Below are positions 22,116-34,471 of a stretch of DNA of 64,000 nucleotides, piece by piece; the stretch's first letter is position 1, and every line of letters begins with the position of its first letter. The translations under genes and the position numbers were made by a program. This stretch comes from Biscogniauxia marginata. Lineage: Eukaryota > Ascomycota > Sordariomycetes > Xylariales > Xylariaceae. The notes below the pieces were generated by a model that worked only from the letters and a program-made list of their open reading frames with translations, searched no databases and was not told the origin of the DNA. Where the stretch lies: contig MU404065.1 in assembly GCA_022695795.1 (NCBI GenBank), positions 186,001 to 250,000 of the forward strand, in the 5' to 3' direction.

Positions 22116-23991
22116 TTAGACGACCGGGATGTTCCTCTGTAAGTATCCATGCCACTGAGGCAATGTCCGTTTATAAGGGGTCCCCGAAGTCAGCTGTAGA
22201 TCTTCAATGGCGCTACCCCATTTCACGAGTTCCGCCTCGGCCCACGCCGTCTGCATTATGCCAAGCCCAAAAGGCATACCGGTGCTCGACTGGACTCCCG
22301 CCGGCAACGTGATCATAGGATAGCCGGCCTGAGCGGCGATCTGATATGTCTGGCCTACGTCCGACGGAACTAGTAAGCCAGCGAGCTTCTTCCCCTGATA
22401 CGTCAGCGCCACATCGATGCCGTTCCGCGTCGAACTCTGCGTAAACTCGAGGGCCTGGTAGTACGTCTCGTCTCGGATGCCCTTGCTCTCGAGCGACGCC
22501 AGGAAACCGTCTTGGCCCGAGTAGAACGCCGCTATCCCCAGCGGCCAGGGGTTACCGCCCTCGGTGCCGTCGTTTTCGTAGTTGTACCGGACGATGTCCT
22601 CGAGGGACCGGATATTCGTGTTCTCCAGCTCAGCCAGGTACGAATTGATATTATTGTAGAAGTCCACCTTCACCACCGTGTACTCCGACTCGTTCGGGTA
22701 CCCCCGCGTCCCGCCGTAGTCCCAATCCCAGCCGTCGGGACTGACCAGCGTCTCGTAGTCCAGGATCTCTGTCCCGTTGACAACCGTCGCGCCGGCCGAG
22801 CACATGAGCTCGAGGATAGCCCCCAGGATACCCCGCTGCTCCTCGTCTGCATGCACCCAGAAGCTGTCCCAGGGCAGCCCGAAGACCGCGCCGTCCAGGC
22901 TCTCCCTCGTCGTCAGGAACGCGGCGTACCCGCCTTCCTCCTCTGCCGGGGTCCGCCCCTGCTGCGCCAGCGTGTAGTTGTCGCGCCCATCGACGCCGTA
23001 GATCCCGTCGAGCGCGTACACGGCGTCGCGCACGGTGCGCCCGAACGTGCCGACCGTGTCCTGGTGCTCGCTCTCGGGGACGACGCCGGCGCGCGACGTC
23101 AGCCCGACGGTGGGCTTGAGGCCGACGACGGCGTTGCGGCCCGCGGGGCTGATCACGCTGCCGTCGGTCTCGGTGCCGAGCGAGAAGGCGGCCGCGTTCG
23201 CCGCCGTGCCCGCGCCGCTGCCCGAGCTGCTGCCGCCCGGGTTCGCCGTCAGGTTGTACGGGCTGCGCGCCTGCCCGCCCCGCGCCGAGTACCCCTCCGA
23301 GTAGTTGTTGCTGCGCATGTCGGCCCACTCGCTCAGCGACGCCTTGCCCAGCAGCACGGCCCCCGCCGCGCGCAGCCGCGACACCACGTGCGCGTCCCGC
23401 CGCGCGACGCTGCCGACTAGCGCCCAGCTGCCCGCCGTCGTCTCCAGCGCGTCCCGCGTCGCGATGTTGTCTTTTGCCGTGAACGGGATCCCGTGGAGCG
23501 GGCCTCGCACCCGGCCCGCGCGGCGCTCGGCGTCGAGGCCGGCGGCGATGGCGAGCGAGTCCGGGTTGATCTGTAGGACCGAGCTGGGTTCGCGGGGGAG
23601 TGATGATGAGCAGGTAATAAGCGGGGAGAAGCGAGATGGTACCTACTAAAAAGAGAGGCTATGGGGAGTAAACTCACTTAATGTACTCGTTCGTCTGGAA
23701 CGTCCGAATCAGGTAGCACGTGACGAGCTGCACCGAGGTTAGGGCCCCGTTCCGCATCGCCGCTTGCATGTCGTCGATGGTCGCCTCCTCGAGCACGAAG
23801 TCGTGGTCGCCGCAGGGCGCCATGGGGAACAGGTTTGCCGAGTCGGCATCCTCTAGCTTTGGGAACAAGGAGGAGGAGGGGGAGGTTGTCTGTTCTATTC
23901 CTAGCTCTGGCGGGTTGTCCTGTCGCGCGGACAGGGCGAGGACGGAGCTACCGAGGAAGAGAGAGACGAGCCGGTGGTGAGGTACGTGCAT
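22116..23991 (-). CDS. secreted amidase-signature family hydrolase
   Basis: 593 residues. Exons (minus) are 23991-23678 and 23583-22116; the 94-base intron joins NEYIN to SVLQINPDSLAIAA, the usual family sequence. The start at 23991 gives a signal peptide, MHVPHHRLVSLFLGSSVLA. An ATG 39 bases upstream (24030) would bury it. The amidase signature shows the catalytic Lys in PFTAKDNI, the Gly/Ser loop NPGGSSSGSGAG with the cis-Ser, and the nucleophile Ser in TETDGSVISPAG. Family members cleave carboxamides. This long, signal-bearing type is close to GatA-like fungal amidases of unknown substrate. The gene is GC-rich, strongest around 23000-23450. Confidence 0.9.
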
Positions 23992-24969
23992 TGTGGAGCG
24001 TGGTTGGACATACTTGACACCATACGGCATTGGATATGTACATTAAGCCAGTCAAATATTATAGCATGCAAGCTATCTCAACATCTATGAATCCCCTATA
24101 GTGAGCAAACTGTAGTAAGTAAATAGTAGTATTATCTAACTAGCGGGCGTGATGACATACATATAAGGTTATTCGTAGTTGAATCCTCTCTCGATCGGCA
24201 GCGGTGTGCCGATCAGCGTAATAATTGCCTAGATCGAAAAGAGTTAGGACTTTTGATTGCTACTTACTATACGGCCGCAAAGTAAGACTCGGGAAAAGAG
24301 GTAAGTAGGGATATATCCCTCGCTAGAAAGTGAAGTCGGAGGCCTGTTTGGTTCTTCAGGTCGATGTTCTGGGACTACATACATACATATTTAACACATA
24401 ATACTTAATTTTCGCTACACAAGAGAACATAAATCGTCCAATCCAAGACCTTGTCGAAAGACATCGAACCATACCGTAATCGTGATTAATATAATTAATT
24501 TCAAGCGGTTACATGACACTATCGGCTTCGGGCGGTTGCCTTTGACTGCTACGAATACAACATAACACGAAGCGGCACGCCCTGTACTATACGAGGACGG
24601 TACGGGATACATTATTTACAAAGGTGGGCGAAGACTCTTGGTGGACAGTCAAGAAGGCTACGGTGGATATTGTCAGTGGTGTAGGAGAATGGGATATAGT
24701 TGCGTAAGCTGCACCGTTACACGAGAAACCATGTAGGTTATCATAGAAGAGACTACATCAGGTAGGTCTATATATCCCAAAATCAACGACGCAAAGTTGC
24801 CTGCCTACACACTTAGATACCCCTACTCATAAGTGGCGGTCACCTAGAACCTATAGCAAATCAAACACCATTATGACAAGCCTCTATTCATTCTATTACC
24901 GAACTCCATTGGGAGGGAAAAAAAAACCCCAAATTTGCACACCCCACAATACCATGAGATGCGAGACGC
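23992..24969. other. intergenic between amidase and GIG1-like genes
   Basis: Amidase promoter plus the 3' region of the GIG1-like gene, same strand. A CATA repeat lies near 24380-24390. No gene seen. Confidence 0.5.
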
Positions 24970-25784
24970 CTAGACTTTCTTGCACAAGGGGACATCGCCG
25001 TTGGTGATCTCGTCTATGAAGGCCGGGTCCGGGTCGTAGAGCATGACGTGGAAGTGCTCCACGGCGTGGACGGACTTCAGAGAGCTCCAATTCTTAAACC
25101 ATATATACTGCGCGCAGGGGTTAGTTTCGAAGATCGGAAAAAGTTAGCACACTAACCGTCATGATAAAGAGATGAAAAAACTAGAGAGGACAAGAAAAAG
25201 CCATCCACTGCGGCTGCTTGGGCTTGGGCTTGGGCTTGGCTCACATCACCCTCGGGCACCCTAGACCCGAACGTCCTCCGCACGTAGGCGTCGATCTCGG
25301 CCCTGGCCTCGTCCGTGAGGTCCGTGGTGGCGGGGTCCTCCTCGAGGCCGAACTTGGTCCAGACGACGAGGTGCACGATGCGCTCGTCGATGCCGTACGG
25401 CCAGTCGTTCCACAGTATCTTGAGGTCGTCTTCGCGCTCGAAGGGCCGCGCGCCCGGCGTGGGCTCGACCGGCGCGGCCCAGCCCAGCCGCCGCGCCAGC
25501 ACGAAGTTCATGACGCTGCCGTGGTCGCGCGCCAGCTGCCACGTGTACTGGCGGTAGCGGCGCAGCGCCGTCGGCCACCGCCGGAACAGGTCCAGCCGGT
25601 TCGACGCCACGAGCTGCCGCACCTCGGCCCACGTCAACGGGCGGTACTCGGCGTCCGGCGTGCCGATGATGCCCTCGTCCTTGGGGCTCAGGCCGCGCAG
25701 GTACTCGGGGCACTCATCTGTCCTCTCGGCCTCGGGGACGTTCACCTGCCAGTACGGCAGTTTGGTACTGCCGAGGCTTCCCAT
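24970..25784 (-). CDS. GIG1-like (N-acetylglucosamine-induced, DUF3605) protein
   Basis: 225 residues, a normal length for the family. Exons (minus) are 25784-25245 and 25107-24970; the 137-base intron has a GTGAGC donor, an aactaac branch and a CAG acceptor. Visible hallmarks are [10 protein letters not shown] near the start, a DEGIIGTPD segment, [15 protein letters not shown], the central [19 protein letters not shown], and the C-terminal [15 protein letters not shown]. Yeast-form Gig1 responds to N-acetylglucosamine in Candida; the biochemical activity is unknown. The gene lies next to the amidase on the same strand but with nearly 1 kb between, so there is no sign of co-transcription. Intron retention would add about 30 codons and then stop. 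Confidence 0.85.
25216..25239. repeat. (GCTTGG)4 hexamer repeat in the GIG1-like intron
   Basis: Four perfect six-base units lying inside the intron 25108-25244, just after the donor on the minus strand. Confidence 0.85.
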
Positions 25785-28294
25785 CTCCGTGTCTGGAAAC
25801 TAGGGAGGGGGGGTGAAGTATTTAGTGACTTGGACTGCGATAAGTACTTAGAAAAGGAGGTCGGTATTCCGATAGGACGCATCAGATCCCAAATTTCCGA
25901 ATCTTGGAAAGAGAATGTCTAGACTGCTACGATAGGGCACTCAAAAGATGGTTTCCCATGACGAATTGCATGTAGTTAGTTCATCGCCAGCCGCAAGCCT
26001 AGAATCCTCCCATCGGAGCTAAGCGGTGAGGGGGGCAGGTAATAGGGGTCAAGATCTAGGCCCTGAATCAGGAAAAAAAAAACCTCTTTTAGTGGTAGGG
26101 TCCCCAACCACAGCATCGCCAAGCCCGGTAGGAGCTAGGTGGGCACCCATGCTAAAAAGTCAGGGTCTCTAGGACCTCAGCCAATCAGACAACTCCTATC
26201 AAGCATGACTTTCCCAGAGCGTCGACTACTACCCCTGAAGTCTCTGGTCATGCTCTGTAAGCGATGCTTATGTACTGTAGGTATGTATGTAGGTACTTAC
26301 CATGGGAAACGTAGGCCTTGCTACGATCGGTGACGCTATTCGTGGAAACATGCAATATGTCGTCCCAAATATTGTGTTAAGTTGATTCTAGAATCATCAA
26401 TAGTGCCGCTGGGCTTTGTTGCATATTGATCGGGCTGAGCAAGGTAGGGGAATGCGACCTCGCCCTCATAGGTATATATATGTATTGGTCCTTGGGTAAC
26501 ATACGGATCTTAGTGAGGATGATGCAGTGGCAGGTTTCGAAATGTTACATCGAAAACCGTTATGGATATCAGTCTTGCTCTCTGAACTCGTATCAACTAT
26601 CATATGTTGATATCGGCAATAACCTTGTCTCGTTTTGGGCTTCTTCTACCCGTAAACCCCTTTTGAGCTGGATATGATTTCCTCGTGTATATAGTATAGA
26701 CGAGCCATGAACTTACGAAGTGCTGTGGTATGATTGTTCAGCATCGCCAGCTGTCGCGAGGATGAGCAAACAATCTACCGGCACGTCGGATCAAGTTAGC
26801 CATAGAAGTGACTCGGCGGGAAGCACAACATCAACGATGGGGGTTGGTTGCAGTAATTTGAACGACTCATGAGGATTCCGGATCAATTCTACCGGGTTGT
26901 AGCTTAACTTCGACTGACAGGTGATAAGTCCCTAGGTACATAGGGATGTAGTATGTAAGCTGAAATCAGCCGTTGCTTTAAAAAGCAACTGTAAATAATA
27001 AAGGCTGTCTCAGTTGCCTTAAACCCCACGCTCGAATCCAATGTCTCTTCACCCCACGTGGTAAAACTTCCCGTTATTTGTTTCCTGCGTAATGACGTAG
27101 CTTTGGACTTCATATTTTGCTCATACATGTCATGTACGTGCTGTGTCACTCTGTAATACCACACAGACCGAAAGGCTTCCGTTTGTCTTGAATATGACGA
27201 TAGGTATGCATGTACTGGCTAAGGCCACTTCAAATGAGAGAATCCCGACTAGAAGCGTTTGTTGTCCTGGGTGAGCCATACCGGCGATAAAGCATCCCGA
27301 GGCTATCAGTTCCCGTCGATATATTGACGCCTCACGAAATTGCTATTGGCTGAAGTTCAGAGATAGAAAATACAGCTGATACGAGCTGACAACCTTCATG
27401 CAAACGGCGGGGCTAGAACTAGTTGCTAGAGTTTCGAGAGCTCTGGGTTGTCGGCCAGCCCAAGCTCTAGAACTCACTTCTCACTCTTAGTTCCCGTTGG
27501 GCTGAGAGGACCTTGCTGTCTTGCAAGCTCGATCCACTTTGGAAGGAGAGCTGCGCAAGCTGTTGCGGGTTATTCCCGCCTCCCGCTGGATCGGGTACCG
27601 TTCAACTTGCGGTACATCTCAAGGCTGAAGGAGATATGCATGAGTTGAAAAGAGAACCCCAAAAAGCTACTAGGTTAGAAGATTGGCAGATTCTCGTGAT
27701 ATAGAATCGCGACGAGGAAAAGATGAGAATAGCTAAATCACTAACCCAAGTTAGTGTAAGTGTTAGTGTTATTAGGTACCTCCTACGGTTAGTTAGTCGC
27801 CTATGCGAGCTGGCTGTATCCCCTATCATGCAGCAAAGGTCAAAAACGATAGGTCAGATCTACAGCGATAAACAACCTTGGAACCTTGCCAAATTATCCG
27901 CCACAAGTTTGTACTCTGCATACGTACATCAGTATTCGAAGCTTGAAGCTTGAAACGCAACAAAAAAAAGTTACGGCTACTGGATTTCGTTTGTATCGTT
28001 ACTGTATTCTTCACCGCCACGTAGTCTTAACAAGTAAAGTAAACAGGAGAGTCGGAGCAGACGTGGATTCGACGGTTTCCAACTTGAGGTTTTTCTTGGT
28101 TGAAGCGGTTAGCTAACGCGATGACCCTTGCCTCAGGCGCCACAGGGGCGTGTACACTCTAGCTGTCCTGTGGGTTTCCTGCCAGGTACATGAGAAAATG
28201 TACAGTCTATTTAGATCGTGACGATGGGGCAAATCGATAATGTCGTGGAGCAAGGCACATAGAAGTTGGATGGAGCTGGGTGCGGTGTAGGAAG

Positions 28295-28654
28295 TAATAA
28301 AAGGCGGCCGGAACTCACAAGAACAAGTTTCTACATAAATCTCTCTTCTCTTTTCTCCTCCCCTCCTTGACTCCTGGTGATACTGTCAAAGGACACACGG
28401 TATTGATCTGAATCCAGCCATAAGGTATGTGCTATACTTTTTTCTTCTTCATATAAAAAACCTGATCATCCATTTTCCATGCCCAATTCCCATTTCTAGA
28501 AGAGACGATCGATGCAGTCCCCGCTCGAAACCGCTCCAATTGGGAAGACGCATTTCATGTGATGGATGCGAGCAATATGCACCAAGACGGTACTCGGAGG
28601 GCCATGAGGGTGTGCTGCCCGATGTGTAGCACGGGCGACGAAGGGCTCATGTGA
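28295..28654 (+). other. possible short transcript with one intron
   Basis: A TATA-like TAATAAAAG at 28295, then a CT-rich initiator-type run (28340-28370), then a candidate intron at 28425-28499 (GTATGT donor, CTGAT branch, TAG acceptor). Downstream lie only short frames: a 16-codon frame from 28512 and a 30-codon frame at 28562-28654 with a CCPMC motif. It could be a non-coding RNA, a small-protein gene or a decayed gene. Confidence 0.3.
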
Positions 28655-28799
28655 TGCCATGCCTTGTTTCAACAAGTGTTTCCCGATGGCAGACGGCGGA
28701 TGGTGGCATGTGTGAAATAAGGGGGTGATGATGGCAATCGGAAAGCCCAAATCGGATGCAAAAGCGGCGAACAAGCTATAAAGCCCACCGTTTCATTAC

Positions 28800-29141
28800 G
28801 TCAATTATGCACATGGCCGCTGATTGGATGTTATGAAATTGCAAGACGGAAATAGTGACCTCTAGCTGGAGCTCTTCCGTGGGTACCTCTGTTCTTATCC
28901 AGCGCCGTACCCACAAGATATTACCCCGCCATCCCGTTGCTCCATACTATTTTTATTACCACCACCATTACCACCACAACCACCGCATCGTCGACAAAGC
29001 CAAAACCTGCGAGCTCTTGATTTCTCTAACTTCTTTTCTTCTCCAGTCTAGAGCACATCCTACTCTTTAAAGCTTCTTCCTTCCTCGATACACAACAACA
29101 CACCAACCTCATTTTCCTCGACAACCTCGGATCTACGCACG
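28800..29141 (+). promoter_or_regulatory. UGP1 promoter region
   Basis: Contains an inverted CCAAT element (ATTGG at 28823), an ACC-rich stretch near 28950-28985 and a CT-rich run followed by CAACAACACACC just before the ATG, typical of highly expressed fungal genes. Confidence 0.5.
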
Positions 29142-31301
29142 ATGGCCCAGGCCGTTAAGAGCGCGCTGCCCTCCCACCTGAAGGCTACCCTTGGACCCAA
29201 GGATGCCGAGGCCGAGTTCACTGGCAGACATCATGGCAAGACACGATCGCACATGGTGAGTACCGACTCCGTTATTTTGCGTTTGCGGTGTCTACCAGAC
29301 AACCGCTTTGTCTGTGTCCCCTCCCAACAGCACAAACAAAGAACACAAATAATAGCACTCGAATCCACGAGCACTTTCTTGCCCCTCAGTCACTTTTGAG
29401 AGGCCACTAGGGAGTGCCTGTACTGCAAAGCAAAGCTTGTATCACAAAGTGCTGTAAGAACAAGTCTGTGGAATGACCAGGGAATCCTACCCGTGACCTC
29501 TCGAGGATCATCCCAAGCTGTAGTGATCACTTCTCGTTGCTACCGGAAGCTCTAGAAATTGATGTCCATCTCTCCTCCAACATGTCTATGCTAGAGCTCT
29601 TTTTATTCTACACTCCCTCGTCTTACCTTCACTATTATCACTTCAGACTACCTTCTACCACACTCAACTAAGACACCACGACTATGTCTGGCTCGCTAAC
29701 TGAACACTACAAGGCTTTTGAAAATGCCTCGACTAACGTCGCTGCCGCGCAAATGCGCAATGCCCTAACCGAACTCGCCGAGACCGTGCAGGATCCGGAG
29801 CAAAAGAAGGTAAAGATCATCGCTACTTTAAGGGCGTTGAGAAGAGAAGTAGGAGCTAACTCTGGTTCTGCTAGCTGTTCGAGACTGAAATGGACAACTT
29901 CTTCTCACTCTTCCGCCGATACCTCAACGACAAGGCGAAGGGCAATGCTGTGTATGTCTAATGTCTCGTGCTTTATCGGTAAAATCACAGCTAACCATAG
30001 GTTTGATTAGTGACTGGGACCGCATCGCCCCCCCTGCCCAGGGCCAGGTTGTCGACTACGATGACCTCGCCAACTCTGAATCCGTCGCTTTCCTTAACAA
30101 GCTTGCTGTCCTGAAGCTCAACGGTGGTCTGGGTACCTCTATGGGTTGTGTTGGTCCCAAGTCGGTGATTGAAGTCCGTGATGGCATGTCCTTCCTCGAT
30201 ATGTCTGTTCGGCAAGTTGAGTACCTGAACCGAACGTACAACGCCAACGTTCCTTTCATCCTAATGAACTCGTTTAATACCAATGACGATACTGCGGCTA
30301 TTATTAAGAAGTACGAGGGCCACAACGTCGATATTCTCACCTTCAACCAGTCGCGATACCCCAGAATCTACAAGGATTCACTTCTCCCCGTCCCCAAGAG
30401 CTTTGACTCTTCCATCACCGAATGGTACCCTCCCGGACACGGTGATGTTTTCGAGTCGCTCTACAACTCTGGAATCCTCGACAAGCTCATTGAGCGAGGT
30501 ATCGAGATCATCTTCTTGTCCAACGTTGACAATCTAGGTGCCGTGGTGGATCTGCGCATCCTGCAACATATGGCCGAGACAGAGTCCGAGTACATCATGG
30601 AGTTGACTAATAAGACCAAGGCCGATGTCAAGGGCGGTACCATCATCGACTACGAAGGTTCCGTCCGCCTGCTGGAAATTGCCCAGGTCCCCAAGGAGCA
30701 CACCAACGAGTTCAAGTCGATCAAGAAGTTCAAGTACTTCAACACTAACAACATCTGGATGAATACCAAGGCCATCAAGCGTGTTGTTGAGAACGACGAA
30801 CTCGAGATGGAGATCATCCCGAACGGCAAGTCCATTCCCGGCGACAAGAAGGGCGAGTCGGACATCTCCATCCTTCAACTCGAGACTGCTGTGGGTGCTG
30901 CCATTCGCCATTTCCGCAATGCGCATGGTGTCAACGTACCCCGTCGCCGGTTCTTGCCTGTCAAGACTTGCTCTGATCTCATGCTCGTCAAGTCTGATCT
31001 GTATGCTGTCAAGCACGGCCAACTGCAAATGAGCCCTAGCCGCTTCGGTGGTGCGCCTCTCATCAAGCTCGGCAGCGACTTCAAGAAGGTCTCGGATTTC
31101 CAGAAACGTATTCCGTCCATTCCTAAGATTATCGAGCTTGACCACCTCACCATCACAGGTAATGTCAACCTGCACCGCGGTGTCACCCTTAAGGGAACTG
31201 TCATCATCGTGGCTACCGAAGGTTCCACGATTGATATCCCTCCTGGATCTATCCTGGAGAACGTGGTCGTGCAGGGTAGCTTGCGTCTGTTGGAGCACTA
31301 A
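29142..31301 (+). CDS. UGP1: UTP-glucose-1-phosphate uridylyltransferase
   Basis: Makes UDP-glucose from UTP and glucose-1-phosphate in the cytosol, the donor for wall glucan, glycogen, trehalose and glycoprotein synthesis. It has 525 residues, normal. Exons are 29142-29255, 29714-29809, 29875-29951 and 30011-31301. The joins are [35 protein letters not shown] and [15 protein letters not shown]. The nucleotide-binding loop [13 protein letters not shown], then [26 protein letters not shown] and FNTNNIWMN are all intact. The C-terminal beta-helix follows from about [10 protein letters not shown]. Introns 2 and 3 are 65 and 59 bases; intron 1 is 458 bases, ends in AAG, and seems to contain a second promoter with its own in-frame ATG at 29684. 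Confidence 0.97.
29580..29713 (+). promoter_or_regulatory. candidate internal promoter/alternative first exon of UGP1
   Basis: Inside intron 1 lies a CT-rich leader-like stretch followed by an ATG at 29684 in good context. From there ten codons ([10 protein letters not shown]) run in frame through the acceptor into exon 2. The same bases also hold the gctaac branch site of intron 1. Confidence 0.45.
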
Positions 31302-32005
31302 TTTCCGCATCGGTTCATTTTTTATGCAATGTACGCTTGCATGCTATTCGACCAAGGTATTCGGTCTCTCCTGTCTAAAAGGGCTTCTTTATAGAGGTGG
31401 CTTGAGAGTTGTGCCAATGATAGGAGGTAATATGTGAACATAGGCGTGAAATAGACGCCGCGGAAGAGTAATACAAATAAAAAGGGATGTTTCAGTACAG
31501 AACAAAAAGAAAGCGTGCGGGAATTCTCTGTAGATTGTTACCCAATCTGCCTAAGTTATTACAACTAAACATAATACATTTTGTGTGATACAATAATCCT
31601 TAGGGGCTTACGTCATCGTTGAAGTGTTATAATTTTGATTAATGTCACTAGTCTTCTAAAATTACCTAGTCGTGGAACCAATGCAGTGGTTTGATGACCA
31701 TGAAACCAAACTCCCCTGTCATTAGGTAGGGAGGGTGGTGCAAGAGGTTTCGTTAGTTACCTAAAGCTATGTCGAACTGTTACTCCTAGTTACCAGGTAA
31801 GCCTCATCTCGACTCTTACGACCACGCTCGCTCGCATCGGCGATGGTAGCTTTCATCCGAGTCCGAAACCCGTTTGGTTCCTTCCCATTTTGTGTAGTGG
31901 ACCGGACTATGCGGTATACACACGTTCTATGTATGTAGCTTCGTATGTACAAACTTTACTTCCTTTCCATTACTTTTTATTTTATTAAAAAAAAATTTTT
32001 TATTA
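31302..32005. other. convergent intergenic region, UGP1 / ING gene
   Basis: 3' ends of two converging genes, with an A/T run near 31980-32000. No gene seen. Confidence 0.55.
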
Positions 32006-33394
32006 CTACTTCCCCTTCTTCTTCATGTTCTCGGTGCAGGAGGGGCAGTACCAGCGGCCCTCGGGCTCGGACTTGAGGCCGACGCAGGTCCAGTGGAACC
32101 ACTCGTAGGGGCAGGCCGGGTTGTCACAGGCCACCATATCGCCGTACGACACGTGTTGGCACAGACAGTACTTCTTGCCCTCCTCGTCTTCGTCGTCGTC
32201 CGAGCCGCCCGACCCGGAGATGTCCTCGCCGGCGCGGTCCGCCATCTCCTCATCCCCGTCGGCGTTGGCGGCAGCGGCGGTGGCAGCAGCAGCTTGCGCG
32301 TGGGGGTTCTTGCTCGGATGGTGCGGGTGCGGGGCGGGCGTGCCGCTGCCGGCGCGGGATCCGCCCCGGGACGACGAGGGCGCCGATTCCGCGTCTGAGA
32401 GCTCGCTGTCAGCGGTTGAGGCCGGCGAGCCCTTTGAGACCCCTGCACGCTTAACGCGGGATAGTGTCGACTTGGAAGGCGGCGGTTTCTTGCGTCCTGT
32501 GCTGGCCCCAGGTGTGCCTTTGCGTCCCGTCCCAGTGCTCGCTGCCTTGGATATTCCCCGTGGCCCTGCGCTCCCCGCTCTTCCTGACGCGCCCGGTGTG
32601 CCTGCTTTTGGTGTCCCAGGCCCGAGCGATGCGTGGCGGGCTAGCCCGCTCGACGCTGCCGGAATGCTGCCTAAGCTGGAATTCGTCCGTGGACCCCTCT
32701 TAGGGGCGCCGGTTCCGGGCCCAGCGGAAGTCTCGCGTTGATTGCGGCTGAGAATATGGCTCGCTGCAGGGGTGGGAGGTGCGGAGTTGGAGATATGGAC
32801 ATGGGACTGCGTGGATCGGATAAGAGGATTGGAAGGTCTTGGACCCGTCGGAGTGGCGTTGTTGAGTATGGGGTTAAGCGGTGTCGTTGTTGTTGAGACA
32901 GACAGGACTCTAAGGCTGGTGTTGCTGTTGTTCGCGGCGCTCGGTCGTAGCAAGGAGGGTATCTCGTCGGGGTCGGTGAAGCCAGGCTCGCCTCGCTCTC
33001 CCAGCTGCTTGATCTGGGCATCGAGATGCCGCAGATGCTTGTCGTACAGTGACTGGGCCTTCCAAGCTAGTGCGACCTTTTCATCAGCGAGCTTCTCGGC
33101 TCGAGCGTAGTTGTCCCTTATGGTTTCGCGCAACGCGGGCTCGCGGGGGTTGTGCTGATGACTGCCATTGGCACGTATCCAGCGCTGTATCTTTGTATCG
33201 CACTCCTCGATCGTCTTGACGCATTCGTGGTAGGAGCGGTCCTTGTCGGTGATTTCGTCCTGGATGAAGCGAATCTCCTCGGGGAGATTGGCAGTCCGAT
33301 GGATGAAATCTTCGAGGATGACGGCGGGGTCTTGCGCCTCGATGGACGGTGCCATCTTCTTGACGAAGTCTATGGAGAGGTCGTCTCTAGGCAT
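32006..33394 (-). CDS. ING-family PHD-finger protein (Yng2-like)
   Basis: 462 residues, no intron. ING proteins are subunits of histone acetyltransferase or deacetylase complexes and read H3K4 trimethylation through the PHD finger. The N-terminal ING domain (about 20-130) is helical: [20 protein letters not shown], then [10 protein letters not shown] and [15 protein letters not shown]. The PHD finger (about 408-455) has the C4HC3 order in [16 protein letters not shown], then [13 protein letters not shown] and WYCPSC; the aromatic and acidic residues of the methyl-lysine pocket are present. The YEWFHW form and the N-terminal domain are closer to Yng2 (NuA4 acetyltransferase) than to Pho23 (Rpd3L). 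The linker is long, Ser/Thr/Ala/Gly-rich and basic. It is divergent from a class I histone deacetylase gene. Confidence 0.88.
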   Translation of the reverse strand: MPRDDLSIDFVKKMAPSIEAQDPAVILEDFIHRTANLPEEIRFIQDEITDKDRSYHECVKTIEECDTKIQRWIRANGSHQHNPREPALRETIRDNYARAEKLADEKVALAWKAQSLYDKHLRHLDAQIKQLGERGEPGFTDPDEIPSLLRPSAANNSNTSLRVLSVSTTTTPLNPILNNATPTGPRPSNPLIRSTQSHVHISNSAPPTPAASHILSRNQRETSAGPGTGAPKRGPRTNSSLGSIPAASSGLARHASLGPGTPKAGTPGASGRAGSAGPRGISKAASTGTGRKGTPGASTGRKKPPPSKSTLSRVKRAGVSKGSPASTADSELSDAESAPSSSRGGSRAGSGTPAPHPHHPSKNPHAQAAAATAAAANADGDEEMADRAGEDISGSGGSDDDEDEEGKKYCLCQHVSYGDMVACDNPACPYEWFHWTCVGLKSEPEGRWYCPSCTENMKKKGK

Positions 33395-34471
33395 GGCTGT
33401 TAACCCAGCCCTCTACGCGGGGCACACGCTCTATGGATGACGAGATGCTTTGTAGAGACAGCAGATGGATGGGTGCGTAGGTTCAGGTGGGTCTGGGAGG
33501 TATTGCGTCAAGTATAATCAATCGTTGGTTTCCCCTGTCTTTTTGTTCTTCCTCTTTTACTACTCAGGCGGTGACCCCAGCGACGAATGATTTAACACGT
33601 GTAGTGGAGAGCGTAAAACGACAATGCGGTGAGAGGAGGTATGCAAGCAAGTCATGTTGCGATGTATTAGAATATTGAGCTCTGGCTCACCTTCCTGACT
33701 TTGGGTCCTGAGGAAGAATTATTAATGGAGATTGTCGTTCGAGGGCGGCCCACGCCCAGACCCCTGGGCTGTACTTTCGGTCAGTACAGAAGAAGAAAAG
33801 CGCGCGACTGGCTGGTACTATTATAAGAGAAAGAGAGAGAGAGAGAAATAGCTGCAGGCGGCGCGCGCACACACACACAAGCACGATAATGGTCCTGGAG
33901 TGGGGAGCGTGTAAATGAGATGAAGAAAGTGGGAATTGTTTCCTGTCGAGGCATCAATGGAAAAGACCGGTGGCGCATGGAGTCTAGCCGGCTCCACAGT
34001 TTAGTCAGCCTTGTCAACTTAGTGGGCTTGTCTTCCAAGGTACCTAGATAGAAAGCTGAAAGTTGGCTTTCCCGAATCGTCTTAGCGGCTACAGCTAGTA
34101 CCGGCTACACGTACATACTAACCATACCTAGCGTATTCTCAATCTTCAATCTGAAGCTCACTTTCATCCTCATCAATCAACCATCCACTCAAACCATCGA
34201 CTGAAAGATTAACAGCCACGTGAATATTGCCGCCATGTGCCTACAGCACCCGAGACTTCTCAAGGATCGACTTAATATATACATCCAAAATTAACTTGCA
34301 CAATATCCTCGAGACAAGAGTCAACACTATCGGCCGTCTAAACACATCTTTCGGACACAGTTATCCCAGGGTGGCATTCTAGGGGGAAATCACTTGACGG
34401 CGGAATAATCTTCATTCGCGGGGCTTGGAGGACGTGTTGCAGGCCAGACCTCGAGCTGGCAGCCATCCGTG
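33395..34471. promoter_or_regulatory. shared divergent promoter, ING gene / histone deacetylase gene
   Basis: 1,077 bases between the two ATGs. Contains AG and CA microsatellite runs at about 33826-33846 and 33867-33880. No coding frame looks real. Confidence 0.55.

Larger units (their letters stand above)
25785..29141. other. intergenic, 3.4 kb upstream of UGP1
   Basis: No conserved protein found. It includes a promoter-like stretch with a good candidate intron at 28295-28654 (described separately) and the UGP1 promoter. Confidence 0.5.

Noticed and set aside
22512..23420. 302-codon plus-strand frame opposite the amidase
   Set aside because: Antisense shadow of a GC-rich coding region; low-complexity Arg/Val/Pro-rich product.
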